From SG8-41 sp036397875 (GTDB lineage: Bacteria; Pseudomonadota; Gammaproteobacteria; Burkholderiales; SG8-41), in contig DASWIC010000296.1 in the NCBI GenBank assembly GCA_036397875.1, positions 22,250 to 86,249 of the forward strand: a stretch of 64,000 nt of DNA, read 5' to 3'. How positions within the stretch are numbered: position 1 is the stretch's first letter; each line of letters starts with the position of its first letter. Below the pieces are notes generated by a model, which saw nothing but the letters and a program-made list of their open reading frames with translations, was not told where the DNA came from and made no database searches. Made by a program: the position numbers and the translations under genes. Of the stretch, positions 26,488 through 35,389 are shown piece after piece.

Positions 26488-26723
26488 TGAACGAAAATGA
26501 GATGGCGCGCATGGTGCGCCGCGCAATCGAGGGCTATTTCAGGGATCTCGACGGCGAGAAGCCGTGCGCGGTCTATGATATGGTCATCCATTGCGTGGAA
26601 AAGCCCCTGCTGGAGAGCGTATTGCACCGCGTGCGCGGCAACCAGACCCACGCCGCGGAGATGCTGGGCATCAATCGCAACACGCTGCGCAAGAAAATGC
26701 GGGTGCACGGCATCAAGTTCTAG
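26484..26723 (+). CDS. fis: DNA-binding protein Fis
   Basis: Nucleoid-associated regulator that bends DNA and activates stable-RNA promoters. The 79-residue protein is shorter than the 98-residue E. coli Fis but typical for betaproteobacteria. The C-terminal helix-turn-helix (HAAEMLGINRNTLRKKM, about 54-70) is intact; the N-terminal arm is reduced, and the dimerisation helices correspond to MVIHCVEKPLLESVLH. The ATG overlaps the dusB TGA. A heptamer-arm repeat separates it from purH. Confidence 0.94.
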   Translation: MMNENEMARMVRRAIEGYFRDLDGEKPCAVYDMVIHCVEKPLLESVLHRVRGNQTHAAEMLGINRNTLRKKMRVHGIKF

Positions 26724-26730
26724 GCCTCGG

Positions 26731-26803
26731 GATCCAGGATCCGGGATTCAGGGGCCGGCCGTCCGACGTCTCTGGCGGAATCCTGAATCCCGATTCCTGA
26801 ATC
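26731..26803. repeat. Inverted-arm heptamer repeat element between fis and purH
   Basis: Left arm: GATCCAG GATCCGG GATTCAG (26731-26751) in perfect 7-nt phase. After a 24-nt GC-rich centre comes the right arm CGGAATC CTGAATC CCGATTC CTGAATC (26776-26803). Reverse-complemented, the right arm is four more copies of GATTCAG-like heptamers. The arms are complementary and could form a long hairpin. It occupies most of the 88-bp gap and ends 8 bp before the purH ATG. Confidence 0.7.
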
Positions 26804-26811
26804 CTGCCTCC

Positions 26812-28374
26812 ATGGCCGCCATCAAGCAGGCGCTGATCAGCGTCTCGGACAAGACCGGCGTCGTCGAATTCGCGCGCGCACTCGCGCGCTTCGGGGTGAC
26901 GCTGCTCTCGACGGGTGGCACGGCGCGGCTCCTGAGGGAGCGTGGCCTCGAAGCGACCGAGGTCGCCGACTACACCGGCTTCCCGGAGCTGCTCGACGGG
27001 CGGGTGAAGACCTTGCACCCGAAAGTGCACGCCGGCATCCTCGCCCGGCGCGACGCCCGCGAGCACATGGCCGCGCTGGAGCAGGCGGGGATCCCGCCGA
27101 TCGACCTGGTGGTCGTCAACCTCTATCCCTTCGGCGCCACGGTGGCCCGTCCCGGGTGCACGCTCGGGGAAGCCATCGAGAACATCGACATCGGTGGCCC
27201 CGCCCTGCTGCGCAGCGCCGCCAAGAATCACGAGCATGTGGCGGTGGTGACCGATCCGGCCGACTACGGGGCGGTGCTGAAGGAGATGGAATCCGCAGGC
27301 GGCGCGCTCGGGGCCGCGACGCGGCTGCACCTGGCGCAGAAAGCGTTCTCCCACACCGCCCGTTACGACGGGGTGATCAGCAATTACCTGACTGCTCTCG
27401 ATGGTTCAGGCGGCATCGAGCGCTTCCCGCGACGGCTGAACCTTCAGTTCGAGCGCGTGCAGTTGCTGCGTTACGGGGAGAATCCTCACCAGGAGGCAGC
27501 GTTCTATCGGGATTTGCAGCCGGCTCCGGGCAGCCTCGGCACCTATCGCCAGCTCCAGGGCAAGGAGCTTTCCTACAACAATATCGCCGACGCCGATGCC
27601 GCGTGGGAATGCGTGAAGGGTTTCGACGGGCCGGCGTGCGTGATCGTGAAGCACGCCAACCCCTGCGGCGCAGCCCGCGCCGCCAGCCTCGTGGAAGCCT
27701 ACGCCAGGGCGTTTGCCACCGATCCCGCCTCGGCCTTTGGCGGGATCATCGCCTTTAACCGTGAACTCGACGCGCCCACGGCGCAAGCCCTCGCGCAGCA
27801 GTTCGTGGAAGTGGTAATCGCTCCTGCCATCGGCCCGGAGGCGGCGCGGGCGCTCGCGGGCAAGGCCAATATTCGAGTGCTCGAGGTGCTGCTTGCCTCC
27901 GGCGCCAACGACTGCGACTTCAAGCGCGTCGGCGGCGGCTTGCTGGTGCAAACGCCGGACACCGCCGGCATCGGGGCGGGCGGCCTCAAAGTCGCCACCC
28001 GGACGCGTCCGAGCGAGGCGCAGACGGCAGATCTGCTGTTTGCCTGGCACGTCGCCCGGTTCGTCAAGTCCAATGCCATCGTGTATTGCAGCGGCGGCCG
28101 GACCCTCGGCGTGGGTGCGGGGCAGATGAGCCGGGTAGACGCGGCGCGCATCGCCGCGATCAAGGCGCAGAACGCGGGCCTCGCGCTGCAGGGGGCGGTA
28201 GTCGCGTCCGATGCCTTCTTCCCGTTTCGCGACGGCGTGGACGCCGTGGCGCAGGCCGGTGCGCGCGCGATCATCCAGCCCGGGGGCAGCCTGCGCGATG
28301 ACGAAGTGATCGCCGCCGCCGACGAGCGCGGCATTGCCATGGTGTTCACCGGCGTCAGGCACTTCCGCCACTGA
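26812..28374 (+). CDS. purH: Bifunctional AICAR transformylase / IMP cyclohydrolase
   Basis: Carries out the last two steps of IMP synthesis. 520 residues from ATG 26812: the N-terminal cyclohydrolase (MGS-like) domain (ALISVSDKTGVVEFARAL, STGGTARLL, LHPKVHAGILARRD) and the C-terminal formyltransferase domain with ELSYNNIADADAAW, the catalytic Lys-His in CVIVKHANPCGAA, and GVGAGQMSRVDAARIA. A longer open frame begins inside fis but lacks homology. purD follows 29 bp downstream. Confidence 0.96.
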   Translation: MAAIKQALISVSDKTGVVEFARALARFGVTLLSTGGTARLLRERGLEATEVADYTGFPELLDGRVKTLHPKVHAGILARRDAREHMAALEQAGIPPIDLVVVNLYPFGATVARPGCTLGEAIENIDIGGPALLRSAAKNHEHVAVVTDPADYGAVLKEMESAGGALGAATRLHLAQKAFSHTARYDGVISNYLTALDGSGGIERFPRRLNLQFERVQLLRYGENPHQEAAFYRDLQPAPGSLGTYRQLQGKELSYNNIADADAAWECVKGFDGPACVIVKHANPCGAARAASLVEAYARAFATDPASAFGGIIAFNRELDAPTAQALAQQFVEVVIAPAIGPEAARALAGKANIRVLEVLLASGANDCDFKRVGGGLLVQTPDTAGIGAGGLKVATRTRPSEAQTADLLFAWHVARFVKSNAIVYCSGGRTLGVGAGQMSRVDAARIAAIKAQNAGLALQGAVVASDAFFPFRDGVDAVAQAGARAIIQPGGSLRDDEVIAAADERGIAMVFTGVRHFRH

Positions 28375-28403
28375 GGCGGCGGAAGCGCCGTGAAGGGGGA
28401 AGC

Positions 28404-29681
28404 GTGAAGCTGCTGGTCATCGGCTCGGGAGGGCGCGAGCACGCATTGGCGTGGAAGCTCGCGCGCTCGGCGCGCGTCTCGCGGGTGCTCGTCGCTCCCG
28501 GCAACGCCGGTACCGCGCGCGAAGAGGGCCTCGTCAATGCGCCGGCCACATCCATCCCGGCGTGGATCGAGCTCGCGCGCAGGGAAGCGGTGACGTTTAC
28601 TGTCGTCGGACCGGAGGCGCCGCTCGCGCAGGGCGTCGTCGACGCATTTCGCGCGGAGGGGCTGAAGATCTTCGGGCCGACACGGGCCGCCGCCCGGCTG
28701 GAGAGCTCCAAGGAATTCGCCAAGTCCTTCATGCAGCGCCACGGCATACCGAGCGCGGGCTATGCGGCATTCAGCGAACCCGAATCAGCGCACGCCTACC
28801 TGGACCGCCACGGCGCACCGGTTGTCGTCAAGGCCGACGGGCTGGCCGCCGGCAAGGGCGTGGTGGTGGCGATGGACGCGGGCTCGGCGCACGCGGCGGT
28901 CGATAGCATGCTGGTCGCAAAAACGATGGGTGCTGCGGGCAGCCGGCTGGTGATCGAGGACTACCTCGAGGGCGAGGAGGCGAGCTTCATCGTGCTCGCC
29001 GACGGCCAGCACGCGCTGCCGCTCGCGACCAGCCAGGATCACAAACGCCTGTTCGACGGCGACCGCGGTCCCAATACCGGCGGCATGGGCGCATACTCCC
29101 CGGCGCCGGTAGTGACGCCGGCGGTACACGCCCGGGTGCTGCGCGAAGTGATCTACCCCGCGCTCGCCGGCATGGAGAACGAAGGCACCCCGTATAGCGG
29201 TTTCCTCTACGCCGGTCTGATGATCGGGCGGGACGGCAGAGTCAGGGTGCTGGAGTTCAACTGCCGGATGGGCGACCCGGAAACGCAGCCGATCCTCCTG
29301 CGGTTGAAGAGCGACCTCGAAGGCCTGATCGAGCACGCGCTCGCCGGCACTCTCGACAAGGTGGAGGCGGAGTGGGACCGGCGGATAGCCCTCGGCGTGG
29401 TGCTCGCCGCGCACGGCTACCCGGACGCTCCGCGCACGGGCGACGCGATTCACGGCCTGCCGGCGCCCGAAGAGGATTGCCACGTGTTCCATGCCGGCAC
29501 CGCGTTGAATGGAACGGACGTGGTTACCAGCGGGGGACGGGTGCTGACGGTGACGGCGCTGGGCGGCAACGTGAGCGCCGCGCAGCGCCGCGCCTACGCG
29601 ATTGCCGGGAAGATCCGCTTCGAGGGCATGCAATTCCGCCGCGACATCGGCCACCGGGCGCTTGCCGCGGGCCGGAAATAG
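28404..29681 (+). CDS. purD: Phosphoribosylamine-glycine ligase
   Basis: ATP-grasp enzyme that makes GAR in purine synthesis. The 425-residue protein starts at GTG with GGGGGAA upstream, giving MKLLVIGSGGREHALAWKLA. Other marks are VVGPEAPLAQGVVDAF, the ATP-grasp loop KADGLAAGKGVVVA, DHKRLFDGDRGPNTGGMGAYSPAP, and the metal-binding EFNCRMGDPETQ. It forms a purHD unit with the gene upstream. Confidence 0.96.
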   Translation: MKLLVIGSGGREHALAWKLARSARVSRVLVAPGNAGTAREEGLVNAPATSIPAWIELARREAVTFTVVGPEAPLAQGVVDAFRAEGLKIFGPTRAAARLESSKEFAKSFMQRHGIPSAGYAAFSEPESAHAYLDRHGAPVVVKADGLAAGKGVVVAMDAGSAHAAVDSMLVAKTMGAAGSRLVIEDYLEGEEASFIVLADGQHALPLATSQDHKRLFDGDRGPNTGGMGAYSPAPVVTPAVHARVLREVIYPALAGMENEGTPYSGFLYAGLMIGRDGRVRVLEFNCRMGDPETQPILLRLKSDLEGLIEHALAGTLDKVEAEWDRRIALGVVLAAHGYPDAPRTGDAIHGLPAPEEDCHVFHAGTALNGTDVVTSGGRVLTVTALGGNVSAAQRRAYAIAGKIRFEGMQFRRDIGHRALAAGRK

Positions 29682-29703
29682 CGACTTGGAGTAAGCTTTC
29701 GGT

Positions 29704-30570
29704 ATGAAGCCGGACTTCGATCGCGCGCGCCAGGACCTGGGCAACATCATCCTGCTCGAGCACGTGAACGTCACCATTCCCGACCAGCACCTGGCCACGA
29801 TTTTCTACGTGAGCGGCCTGGGGCTGACGCGCGACCCGTACCTCATGACGGGGATCGACAACATGTGGGTCAATGTCGGGCGCAGCCAGTTCCATCTGCC
29901 GTCACGGGGCACCCAGGTAGTGCGTGGGCACGTCGGCATCGTGCTGCCCGATCTCGCGGCGCTGGAGCGCCGGTTGCAGGGCGTCGCGCCGCTCCTGGCC
30001 GAGACGCGGTTCGCCTGGGAGAAACGCGACGGCTGGATCGAGGCAACCTGCCCCTGGGGAAATCGTTACCGCTGTCACGCGCCCGCGCCCGGGTTCGGCG
30101 ATGCCGAGCTCGCCATCGCCTACGTCCAGCTCGACGTGCCTGCCGGCTCGGCGCCGGGAATCGCGGGTTTTTACCGGGACGTCCTGGGGGCGCATGCCGC
30201 GATCGACGGCGGCGCGGGTGGCGCAACCGCCGTCGTATCCACGGGCGCCGCGCAGCGGCTGCGGTTTCGCGAGACCTCGCGCCCGCTCCCGGTGTACGAC
30301 GGGCATCACATCCAGGTCTACATCGCCGATTTCTCCGGTCCCCACCGCCGCTTGCTCGAGCGCGGGCTCGTGTCGGAGGAGTCGAGCGAGCATCAATACC
30401 GCTTCCGCGACATCGTCGACCCGGCGAGCGGAAAGCGCCTGTTCACCCTCGAGCACGAGGTGAGAAGCCTCACCCATCCGCTCTACGCGCGCCCGCTCGT
30501 CAATCGCAATCCGGCCCAGAGCAACCGCGACTACGTGCGCGGCCACGACGCGTTCCCCGGAACTTACTAA
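29704..30570 (+). CDS. VOC-family protein (two glyoxalase-fold modules), function unknown
   Basis: A 288-residue cytoplasmic protein with two vicinal-oxygen-chelate modules: module 1 around HVNVTIPDQHLATIFYVSGLGL (about 20-130) and module 2 around IAYVQLDVPAGSAPGIAGFYRDVLGA (about 140-240). A C-terminal tail carries LFTLEHEVRSLTHP and RPLVNRNP. Candidate metal-facing residues are His of EHVNVT and of HHIQVYI. Its place between purD and hemF suggests co-transcription but no shared pathway is evident. I cannot name a substrate. Confidence 0.85.
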   Translation: MKPDFDRARQDLGNIILLEHVNVTIPDQHLATIFYVSGLGLTRDPYLMTGIDNMWVNVGRSQFHLPSRGTQVVRGHVGIVLPDLAALERRLQGVAPLLAETRFAWEKRDGWIEATCPWGNRYRCHAPAPGFGDAELAIAYVQLDVPAGSAPGIAGFYRDVLGAHAAIDGGAGGATAVVSTGAAQRLRFRETSRPLPVYDGHHIQVYIADFSGPHRRLLERGLVSEESSEHQYRFRDIVDPASGKRLFTLEHEVRSLTHPLYARPLVNRNPAQSNRDYVRGHDAFPGTY

Positions 30571-30578
30571 GTGATCGA

Positions 30579-31478
30579 TTGGACGCGGCCGCCGTCAAGC
30601 AGCATCTTCTCGAGCTTCAGCGGACGATCGCCGCGCGCCTGAGCGGGATCGAGGGGCGGGACTTCCGGCGTGACGAGTGGTCGCGGCCCGGGGGCGGTGG
30701 CGGAATCGCGCAGGTGATCGAAGACGGGATCGTGTTCGAGCGCGCGGGCGTGAACTTCTCGCACGTTCACGGCCAGAACCTTCCACCCTCTGCCAGCGCC
30801 GGCCGCCCGGAACTTGCCGGCCGCTCGTTCCAGGCGATGGGCGTTTCGCTGGTGCTGCATCCCCGCAACCCCTACGTCCCCACCACGCACATGAACGTGC
30901 GTTACTTCGTGGCGGAGAAGGACGCGGCCGCCCCGGTGTGGTGGTTCGGCGGCGGCATGGATCTGACGCCGTACTATCCCTTTGCCGAGGATGCGCGGCA
31001 TTTCCATCGTGCCTGCCGCGAGGCGCTCGCCCCCCACGGCGCCGATTGCTACCCGCGCTACAAGCAGTGGTGCGATGATTATTTTTACCTGAAGCACCGG
31101 GCGGAGCCGCGCGGCATCGGCGGCATTTTCTTCGACGACCTCAACCAGCCCGACTTCCCGGCGTGCTTCGCGCTTGCGCGCAGCGTAGGAGCCCAATTCC
31201 TGCCGGCCTATCTTCCCATCCTCGAGCGCCGCAGAGGGCTCGCTTACGGCGAGCGCGAACGCGCGTTCCAGGCCTACCGGCGCGGCCGCTACGTCGAGTT
31301 CAACCTGGTGTATGACCGCGGCACGCTGTTCGGGCTGCAGTCCGGCGGCCGCACCGAGGCGATCCTGATGTCGCTGCCGCCGCGGGTCGAGTGGCGCTAC
31401 GACTGGAAACCCGAGCCGGGCAGCCCGGAGGAAAAGCTCTATACCGAGTTCCTCGTGCCGCGGGACTGGGTTGATTGA
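30579..31478 (+). CDS. hemF: Oxygen-dependent coproporphyrinogen III oxidase
   Basis: Decarboxylates coproporphyrinogen III to protoporphyrinogen IX using O2. Starting at TTG (30579-30581) the protein has 299 residues, the family length; no ATG or GTG is in frame nearby. Signatures include GGGGIAQVIEDGIVFERAGVNFSHVHG, HMNVRYF, WWFGGGMDLTPYYP, KQWCDDYFYLKHR, RGIGGIFFDDL and the C-terminal FNLVYDRGTLFGLQSGGRTE. It lies 8 bp after the VOC gene stop. Requirement for O2 implies aerobic heme synthesis. Confidence 0.95.
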   Translation: MDAAAVKQHLLELQRTIAARLSGIEGRDFRRDEWSRPGGGGGIAQVIEDGIVFERAGVNFSHVHGQNLPPSASAGRPELAGRSFQAMGVSLVLHPRNPYVPTTHMNVRYFVAEKDAAAPVWWFGGGMDLTPYYPFAEDARHFHRACREALAPHGADCYPRYKQWCDDYFYLKHRAEPRGIGGIFFDDLNQPDFPACFALARSVGAQFLPAYLPILERRRGLAYGERERAFQAYRRGRYVEFNLVYDRGTLFGLQSGGRTEAILMSLPPRVEWRYDWKPEPGSPEEKLYTEFLVPRDWVD

Positions 31479-31494
31479 GCGGCTCCAAGGCTGG

Positions 31495-31582
31495 AGTAGG
31501 GGTGCACGAGGGGAGTATCCCCTCGCTCATTGTTACTCGTTCCCAAACTGAAGTAGGGGTGCACGAGGGGAGTATCCCCTCG
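31495..31582. repeat. Tandem 31-bp direct repeat with 19-bp palindrome
   Basis: Two identical 31-bp copies (31495-31525 and 31552-31582; offset 57 bp), each ending in the palindrome CGAGGGGA-GTA-TCCCCTCG. They fill the gap between convergent hemF and the kinase gene and could act as bidirectional hairpins, though no T-run follows. The 11-mer GAGTATCCCCT occurs a third time inside the kinase gene 3' end (31623-31633). Confidence 0.8.
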
Positions 31583-31589
31583 TTAATTC

Positions 31590-33515
31590 CTAGAACCAGC
31601 TCTTCAGCGACTTCACCCGCGCGAGTATCCCCTGGCTGACGCCGGCGAGGCTCGCCGTCGCGACCTGGTACTGGCGGGTGAGATGCGGGTTTTGCTTGAG
31701 CGATTGATAGCGGATGAGCGCCGCCTGGGCATGCTGACGCAGGAGCTCGGGATTCACCGGCTTGTTGATGAAACGGAAGATCTGCGCCTGATTGATGAGC
31801 TCGATCACCAGCTCCGAGTCGGAAGCCTCGGTCAGCACGATGGCGAGAATCTCCGGGCGCTCCCGCTTGAGCAGCTTGAATGCCGCGAGGATGTCCTCGC
31901 CCCGGCTCGCGACGTCGGCGACGATCAGCGCGATCTCGTGCGTCTCGAGCTGGTTCAGGCCCTCGTCGAGGCTCCGCGCGTGGTAGACCGGACAGGCGCC
32001 GCCGACCAGCCGCGTAACCCCCCGCAGCGTCTCGTCGCCCGCCTCAATCACCAGTAGGCCCGCATCCATCCGGTCGGGCACGATCGGGGGTGACGCGGAC
32101 GTTGCCGCGAGATCGAACGCAATCGCGGCCGCCTCGGCGACGATTTTCTGGATCTCCTGGTTATCCCATGGCTTGGAGATGAAACGGAATACCTCACCGT
32201 CGTTGATCGAGCCGACGATCGCCGCGAGGTCCGAGTAGCCGGTCAGCAGCATGCGCACCGTATTCGGCGCCAGGCCCTTCACCCGGCGCAGCAGCTCCAC
32301 CCCTGTCATTTGCGGCATGCGCTGGTCGCTCACGACCACGTGCGGCTGGAACTTGCGCACGAACTCGAGCGCCTCCGCGCCGTTGGTCGCCGTGAATACG
32401 TGGTAGCCCGACCGGAAGATGGATCGCAGCGCGTTCACGATCCGTTCCTCGTCGTCCACGAACAGAATGCGGGCCCGTCCGCCCCCCGGAGGCTCGGTGG
32501 GGCTCTCCGCTGCCGCGGGCGCGGCGGCGGCAGCAGCCCTGGCGGGGGGCTCCCTGGCGGGGGGCTGGGTCGGCGCATCGGTCCGGGCCTGCTGCAGGCC
32601 GGCCAGCAAGCGCGCAGCCTGCACCAGCTTGGGGTCGATGCGCTGCGTCGGAACGTCGGTGGCGGCGGCCGGCTCGCGCCGCGCCTGCCGCAGGCTCGCC
32701 TCGACTCCCTGGTGGAATGCGTCGGAGAATTCCTTCCCGGTCTGGAACCGGTCCTCGCGCTTCTTGGCGAGCGCCTTGAGCACCGCCCAGTCGAGCTGAA
32801 CCGAGATCTTGGGGTTGAAGTCCGAGGGGTTCGCCGGCCGCTCGCTCAGCACCTGGCGCATCACCTCGGCGTTGTTGCCGGTGAACGGGCGGCGGGCGGC
32901 GAGCAGCTCGTAGGCGATGACCCCCACCGAGTAGATGTCGCCGCGCGCGTCGATGTCGGTGCCGAGAAACTGCTCGGGAGACATATAGCCCGGCGAGCCC
33001 ATGATCTCGCCCAACTGGGTCAGCGTGGAGGAATCGATACGCGCGATGCCGAAATCGGTGAGCTTCAGCCGCCCGTCGTCGTTGATCAGGATGTTGGACG
33101 GCTTGATGTCGCGGTGAATCACGCCCTGCGCGTGCGCATAGCCGAGCCCGTCGAGCAGCTGGCGAATCAACTCGCCGATCTCCTTCAGCCCGAAGCGCAC
33201 TTCGTTCTGGAGGTGTTGAAACAGCGACTTGCCGTTCACCAGCTCCATCACGATATAGGCGAGTTCCTCATCCTCGCCGTAATCGTAGATCGCCGCGATG
33301 CGCGGGTGCGTCAACCGGCCGACGGCGCGCGCCTCGTGGCGGAAGCGCGTCAGCACGTACTGGAGGTCCGCGGGGTCGAGCGCCGATTTGGTGATGGTCT
33401 TGATCGCGACCGTGCGCTGGATCGCGGGGTCGAACGCGCGGTAGACGATGCCCATTCCGCCTTGGCCGAGCACGTCCTGAACCTGGTACTTGCCGATGGT
33501 GGCGTGGGTATTCAT
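31590..33515 (-). CDS. Ser/Thr protein kinase fused to two receiver domains
   Basis: 641-residue cytoplasmic signalling protein. Kinase domain (about 10-270): GQGGMGIVYRAFD, VAIK (K39), HRD (134-136), DFG (154-156) and SPGYMSPEQ are all intact. An Ala/Pro-rich linker (about 310-345) leads to receiver 1 (about 347-465) with ILFVDDEE, phosphoacceptor VSDQRMPQMTG, LLTGYSD and FISKPWD. Receiver 2 (about 485-605) has LLVIEAGDE in place of the acidic pair, but keeps an Asp (IVADVASRG), LTEASD and FINKPVN. Start ATG at 33513-33515. It lies 28 bp after a histidine kinase gene, suggesting that kinase phosphorylates receiver 1. Targets are unknown. Confidence 0.92.
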   Translation of the reverse strand: MNTHATIGKYQVQDVLGQGGMGIVYRAFDPAIQRTVAIKTITKSALDPADLQYVLTRFRHEARAVGRLTHPRIAAIYDYGEDEELAYIVMELVNGKSLFQHLQNEVRFGLKEIGELIRQLLDGLGYAHAQGVIHRDIKPSNILINDDGRLKLTDFGIARIDSSTLTQLGEIMGSPGYMSPEQFLGTDIDARGDIYSVGVIAYELLAARRPFTGNNAEVMRQVLSERPANPSDFNPKISVQLDWAVLKALAKKREDRFQTGKEFSDAFHQGVEASLRQARREPAAATDVPTQRIDPKLVQAARLLAGLQQARTDAPTQPPAREPPARAAAAAAPAAAESPTEPPGGGRARILFVDDEERIVNALRSIFRSGYHVFTATNGAEALEFVRKFQPHVVVSDQRMPQMTGVELLRRVKGLAPNTVRMLLTGYSDLAAIVGSINDGEVFRFISKPWDNQEIQKIVAEAAAIAFDLAATSASPPIVPDRMDAGLLVIEAGDETLRGVTRLVGGACPVYHARSLDEGLNQLETHEIALIVADVASRGEDILAAFKLLKRERPEILAIVLTEASDSELVIELINQAQIFRFINKPVNPELLRQHAQAALIRYQSLKQNPHLTRQYQVATASLAGVSQGILARVKSLKSWF

Positions 33516-33543
33516 GATTCCGGGCCGGGTGCTCGAACGGCCC

Positions 33544-35382
33544 TCATGGCACCGCGGGCGCCGGTGCCGGCGGTTGCAACGGTAGCACCACGGTGAACCG
33601 GGTGCCAACCCCCACGGTGGAATCGACGCTGATCCTGCCGCCGTGCTGCTCGACGATCTTGTAGACGATCGACAGCCCGAGTCCCGTGCCCTTGCCCACT
33701 TCCTTGGTGGTGAAGAAGGGGTCGAAGATCTTGGGCAGGACCTCGGGCGGGATGCCCTTGCCGTTATCCGCCACCTCCACCGCCACGTGCGCGGCGCCCT
33801 CGCGGCGCGTGGTGATCCGGATCTCGCCCGGCGCCGGCCCCATCGCCTGGGCCGCGTTGGTGACGAGGTTCAGGAATACCTGGTTGACCTGGGAGGGCGA
33901 GCAGGTGATGGGCGGGATGTCGCCGTAATGCTTTTTCACCACGTGATGCTTGAGCTCGTGACGCGCGATCGCGAGCGTGCTGTCGAGACCCTCGTTCAGG
34001 TTGAAGCTCGCCACCTTGCTGCGGTCCAGGCGCGAGAAGTTCTTGAGATTCCCCACGATCTCCGATATCTGCCCGATGCCATGGAGCCCGTCCCGCGCCA
34101 GGGCGTCCACCTCGTCGAGCGCATGCTGGGCGCGCAGCTGCGCGATCAGCCGCTCGGTCAGGCCGAACTGCTCGGCCAGATCCTGGGGATTGGCCGCGCC
34201 GGCGCGCAGCAGCTCGAGCAGCTTCTCGGTCTCGACCGCGAGGCGCGTGAGATCCTGCAGCATTCCGCTTACCGAGCCCAGGCTGTTCTTGACGTAGGCA
34301 AGCGGCGTGTTGATCTCGTGCACCACGCCGGCCACCATCTGGCCGAGCGAGGACATTTTCTCGGACTGGATCAGTTGCGCTTCCGACTCCTTGAGTTGCT
34401 TGAGCGCCTCGGTGAGCTCCCGGGTGCGCTCGATGACGCGTTGTTCCAGCTCCTCGTTCGCGGCGTTGAGCAGCCGGTAGCTGGCGATCAGGCGCAGGGC
34501 CAGGTAGCCGATGAGTATCAGCAGCGCGCCCGAGTAGGCGACGAGATAGGAGCGGTAGAACGCCTGCTCGTGGAGCGCGGCCTCCAGCTCGCGCGAATAT
34601 GCGGCGGTCAAGCTGTCGACGCGCGGTCCGGCGGTCATGAAACCGAGCCGGGTGAACAACGCCTGCTCTGCCGGCTTCGCCTCGAGCAGTTGCCGCACGC
34701 GCTCATCGAGGCGGCTCAAGCCGGCGCGCAGCGCCGGCGGCAGTCGCGGTCCCGCCTTCCGCAGGTCCCCGAGGATCATCTCGACGAGCTTGCGCCGCTC
34801 CTCGCTCGGGCTGAAGTAATAGCGCTGGGCTTCGGCGATCAACTGGGTCGCGGCGCTCTCCGCCGCCACCAGGCGCTCGCGTTCGCGGAAGTCCCGCCAC
34901 GAGCCGCGAACCAGGCCCGCGATCTCCACGTCGGACGCCGCCACCCGCGCAAGCGCCTCGCGGGTGGCGGCATTCGCAATCCTGAACTGGTCCAGCATCC
35001 TGGCTTTCGCGGAAAACGCAGCGCCGAGGTCGGGCAGGCCGCGCGCCAGCACCGCGCTGCCAAGCTCGGCGCTGGCTGCGGCGAGGTCGCGCTGGATACG
35101 CGCCACGGCCGCGGCGCGGTCCGAGAGGGGTGCCTGGGGCGGGACGAGCTCCGTGTGGACCCGCAGGATGTCCACGTCCCAGCGGGAGTCGATCTCCTTC
35201 AACTCGCGCAGCGCCGCCAGTACTTCATTGTGCCGCTTGAAATCCGCCCCCTCGGTCTTGTAGTAGAGATAGCCGAGTATCGCCGCGAGGACGACCGTCA
35301 CGGCGGCGAGCAGCAGCCGGCGGCCGTATTTCGCCGTCCGAGTAGCCGCGAGCGGCCGCAGGGGAGCGGTCAACTCCGGCAT
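33544..35382 (-). CDS. Membrane sensor histidine kinase
   Basis: 612 residues: a cytoplasmic N-tail, a transmembrane helix (about 20-40), a large mostly helical periplasmic sensor (about 41-280), a second helix (SGALLILIGYLALRLIASY, about 285-305), and a coiled coil (NEELEQRVIERTRELTEAL). The phosphorylation site is VVHEINTPLAYVKN (His near residue 356), followed by an ATPase domain with N-box NLVTNAAQAMG, G1 VADNGKGIP, F-box FDPFFTTK and G2 GTGLGLSIV. It starts 7 bp after the livF stop, so it is probably co-transcribed with the amino-acid transporter and with the kinase-receiver gene downstream. Confidence 0.94.
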   Translation of the reverse strand: MPELTAPLRPLAATRTAKYGRRLLLAAVTVVLAAILGYLYYKTEGADFKRHNEVLAALRELKEIDSRWDVDILRVHTELVPPQAPLSDRAAAVARIQRDLAAASAELGSAVLARGLPDLGAAFSAKARMLDQFRIANAATREALARVAASDVEIAGLVRGSWRDFRERERLVAAESAATQLIAEAQRYYFSPSEERRKLVEMILGDLRKAGPRLPPALRAGLSRLDERVRQLLEAKPAEQALFTRLGFMTAGPRVDSLTAAYSRELEAALHEQAFYRSYLVAYSGALLILIGYLALRLIASYRLLNAANEELEQRVIERTRELTEALKQLKESEAQLIQSEKMSSLGQMVAGVVHEINTPLAYVKNSLGSVSGMLQDLTRLAVETEKLLELLRAGAANPQDLAEQFGLTERLIAQLRAQHALDEVDALARDGLHGIGQISEIVGNLKNFSRLDRSKVASFNLNEGLDSTLAIARHELKHHVVKKHYGDIPPITCSPSQVNQVFLNLVTNAAQAMGPAPGEIRITTRREGAAHVAVEVADNGKGIPPEVLPKIFDPFFTTKEVGKGTGLGLSIVYKIVEQHGGRISVDSTVGVGTRFTVVLPLQPPAPAPAVP

Positions 35383-35389
35383 TGCCCGC

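Noticed and set aside
31495..31582. CRISPR-like array
   Set aside because: Only two 31-bp copies with one 26-bp gap, strongly palindromic, no third repeat and no cas genes nearby.
32521..32640. Frameshift or fusion artefact in the kinase-receiver protein
   Set aside because: The Ala/Pro-rich linker is in frame, all kinase motifs and receiver 1 motifs are intact, and the reading frame is continuous, so this is a real multidomain protein.
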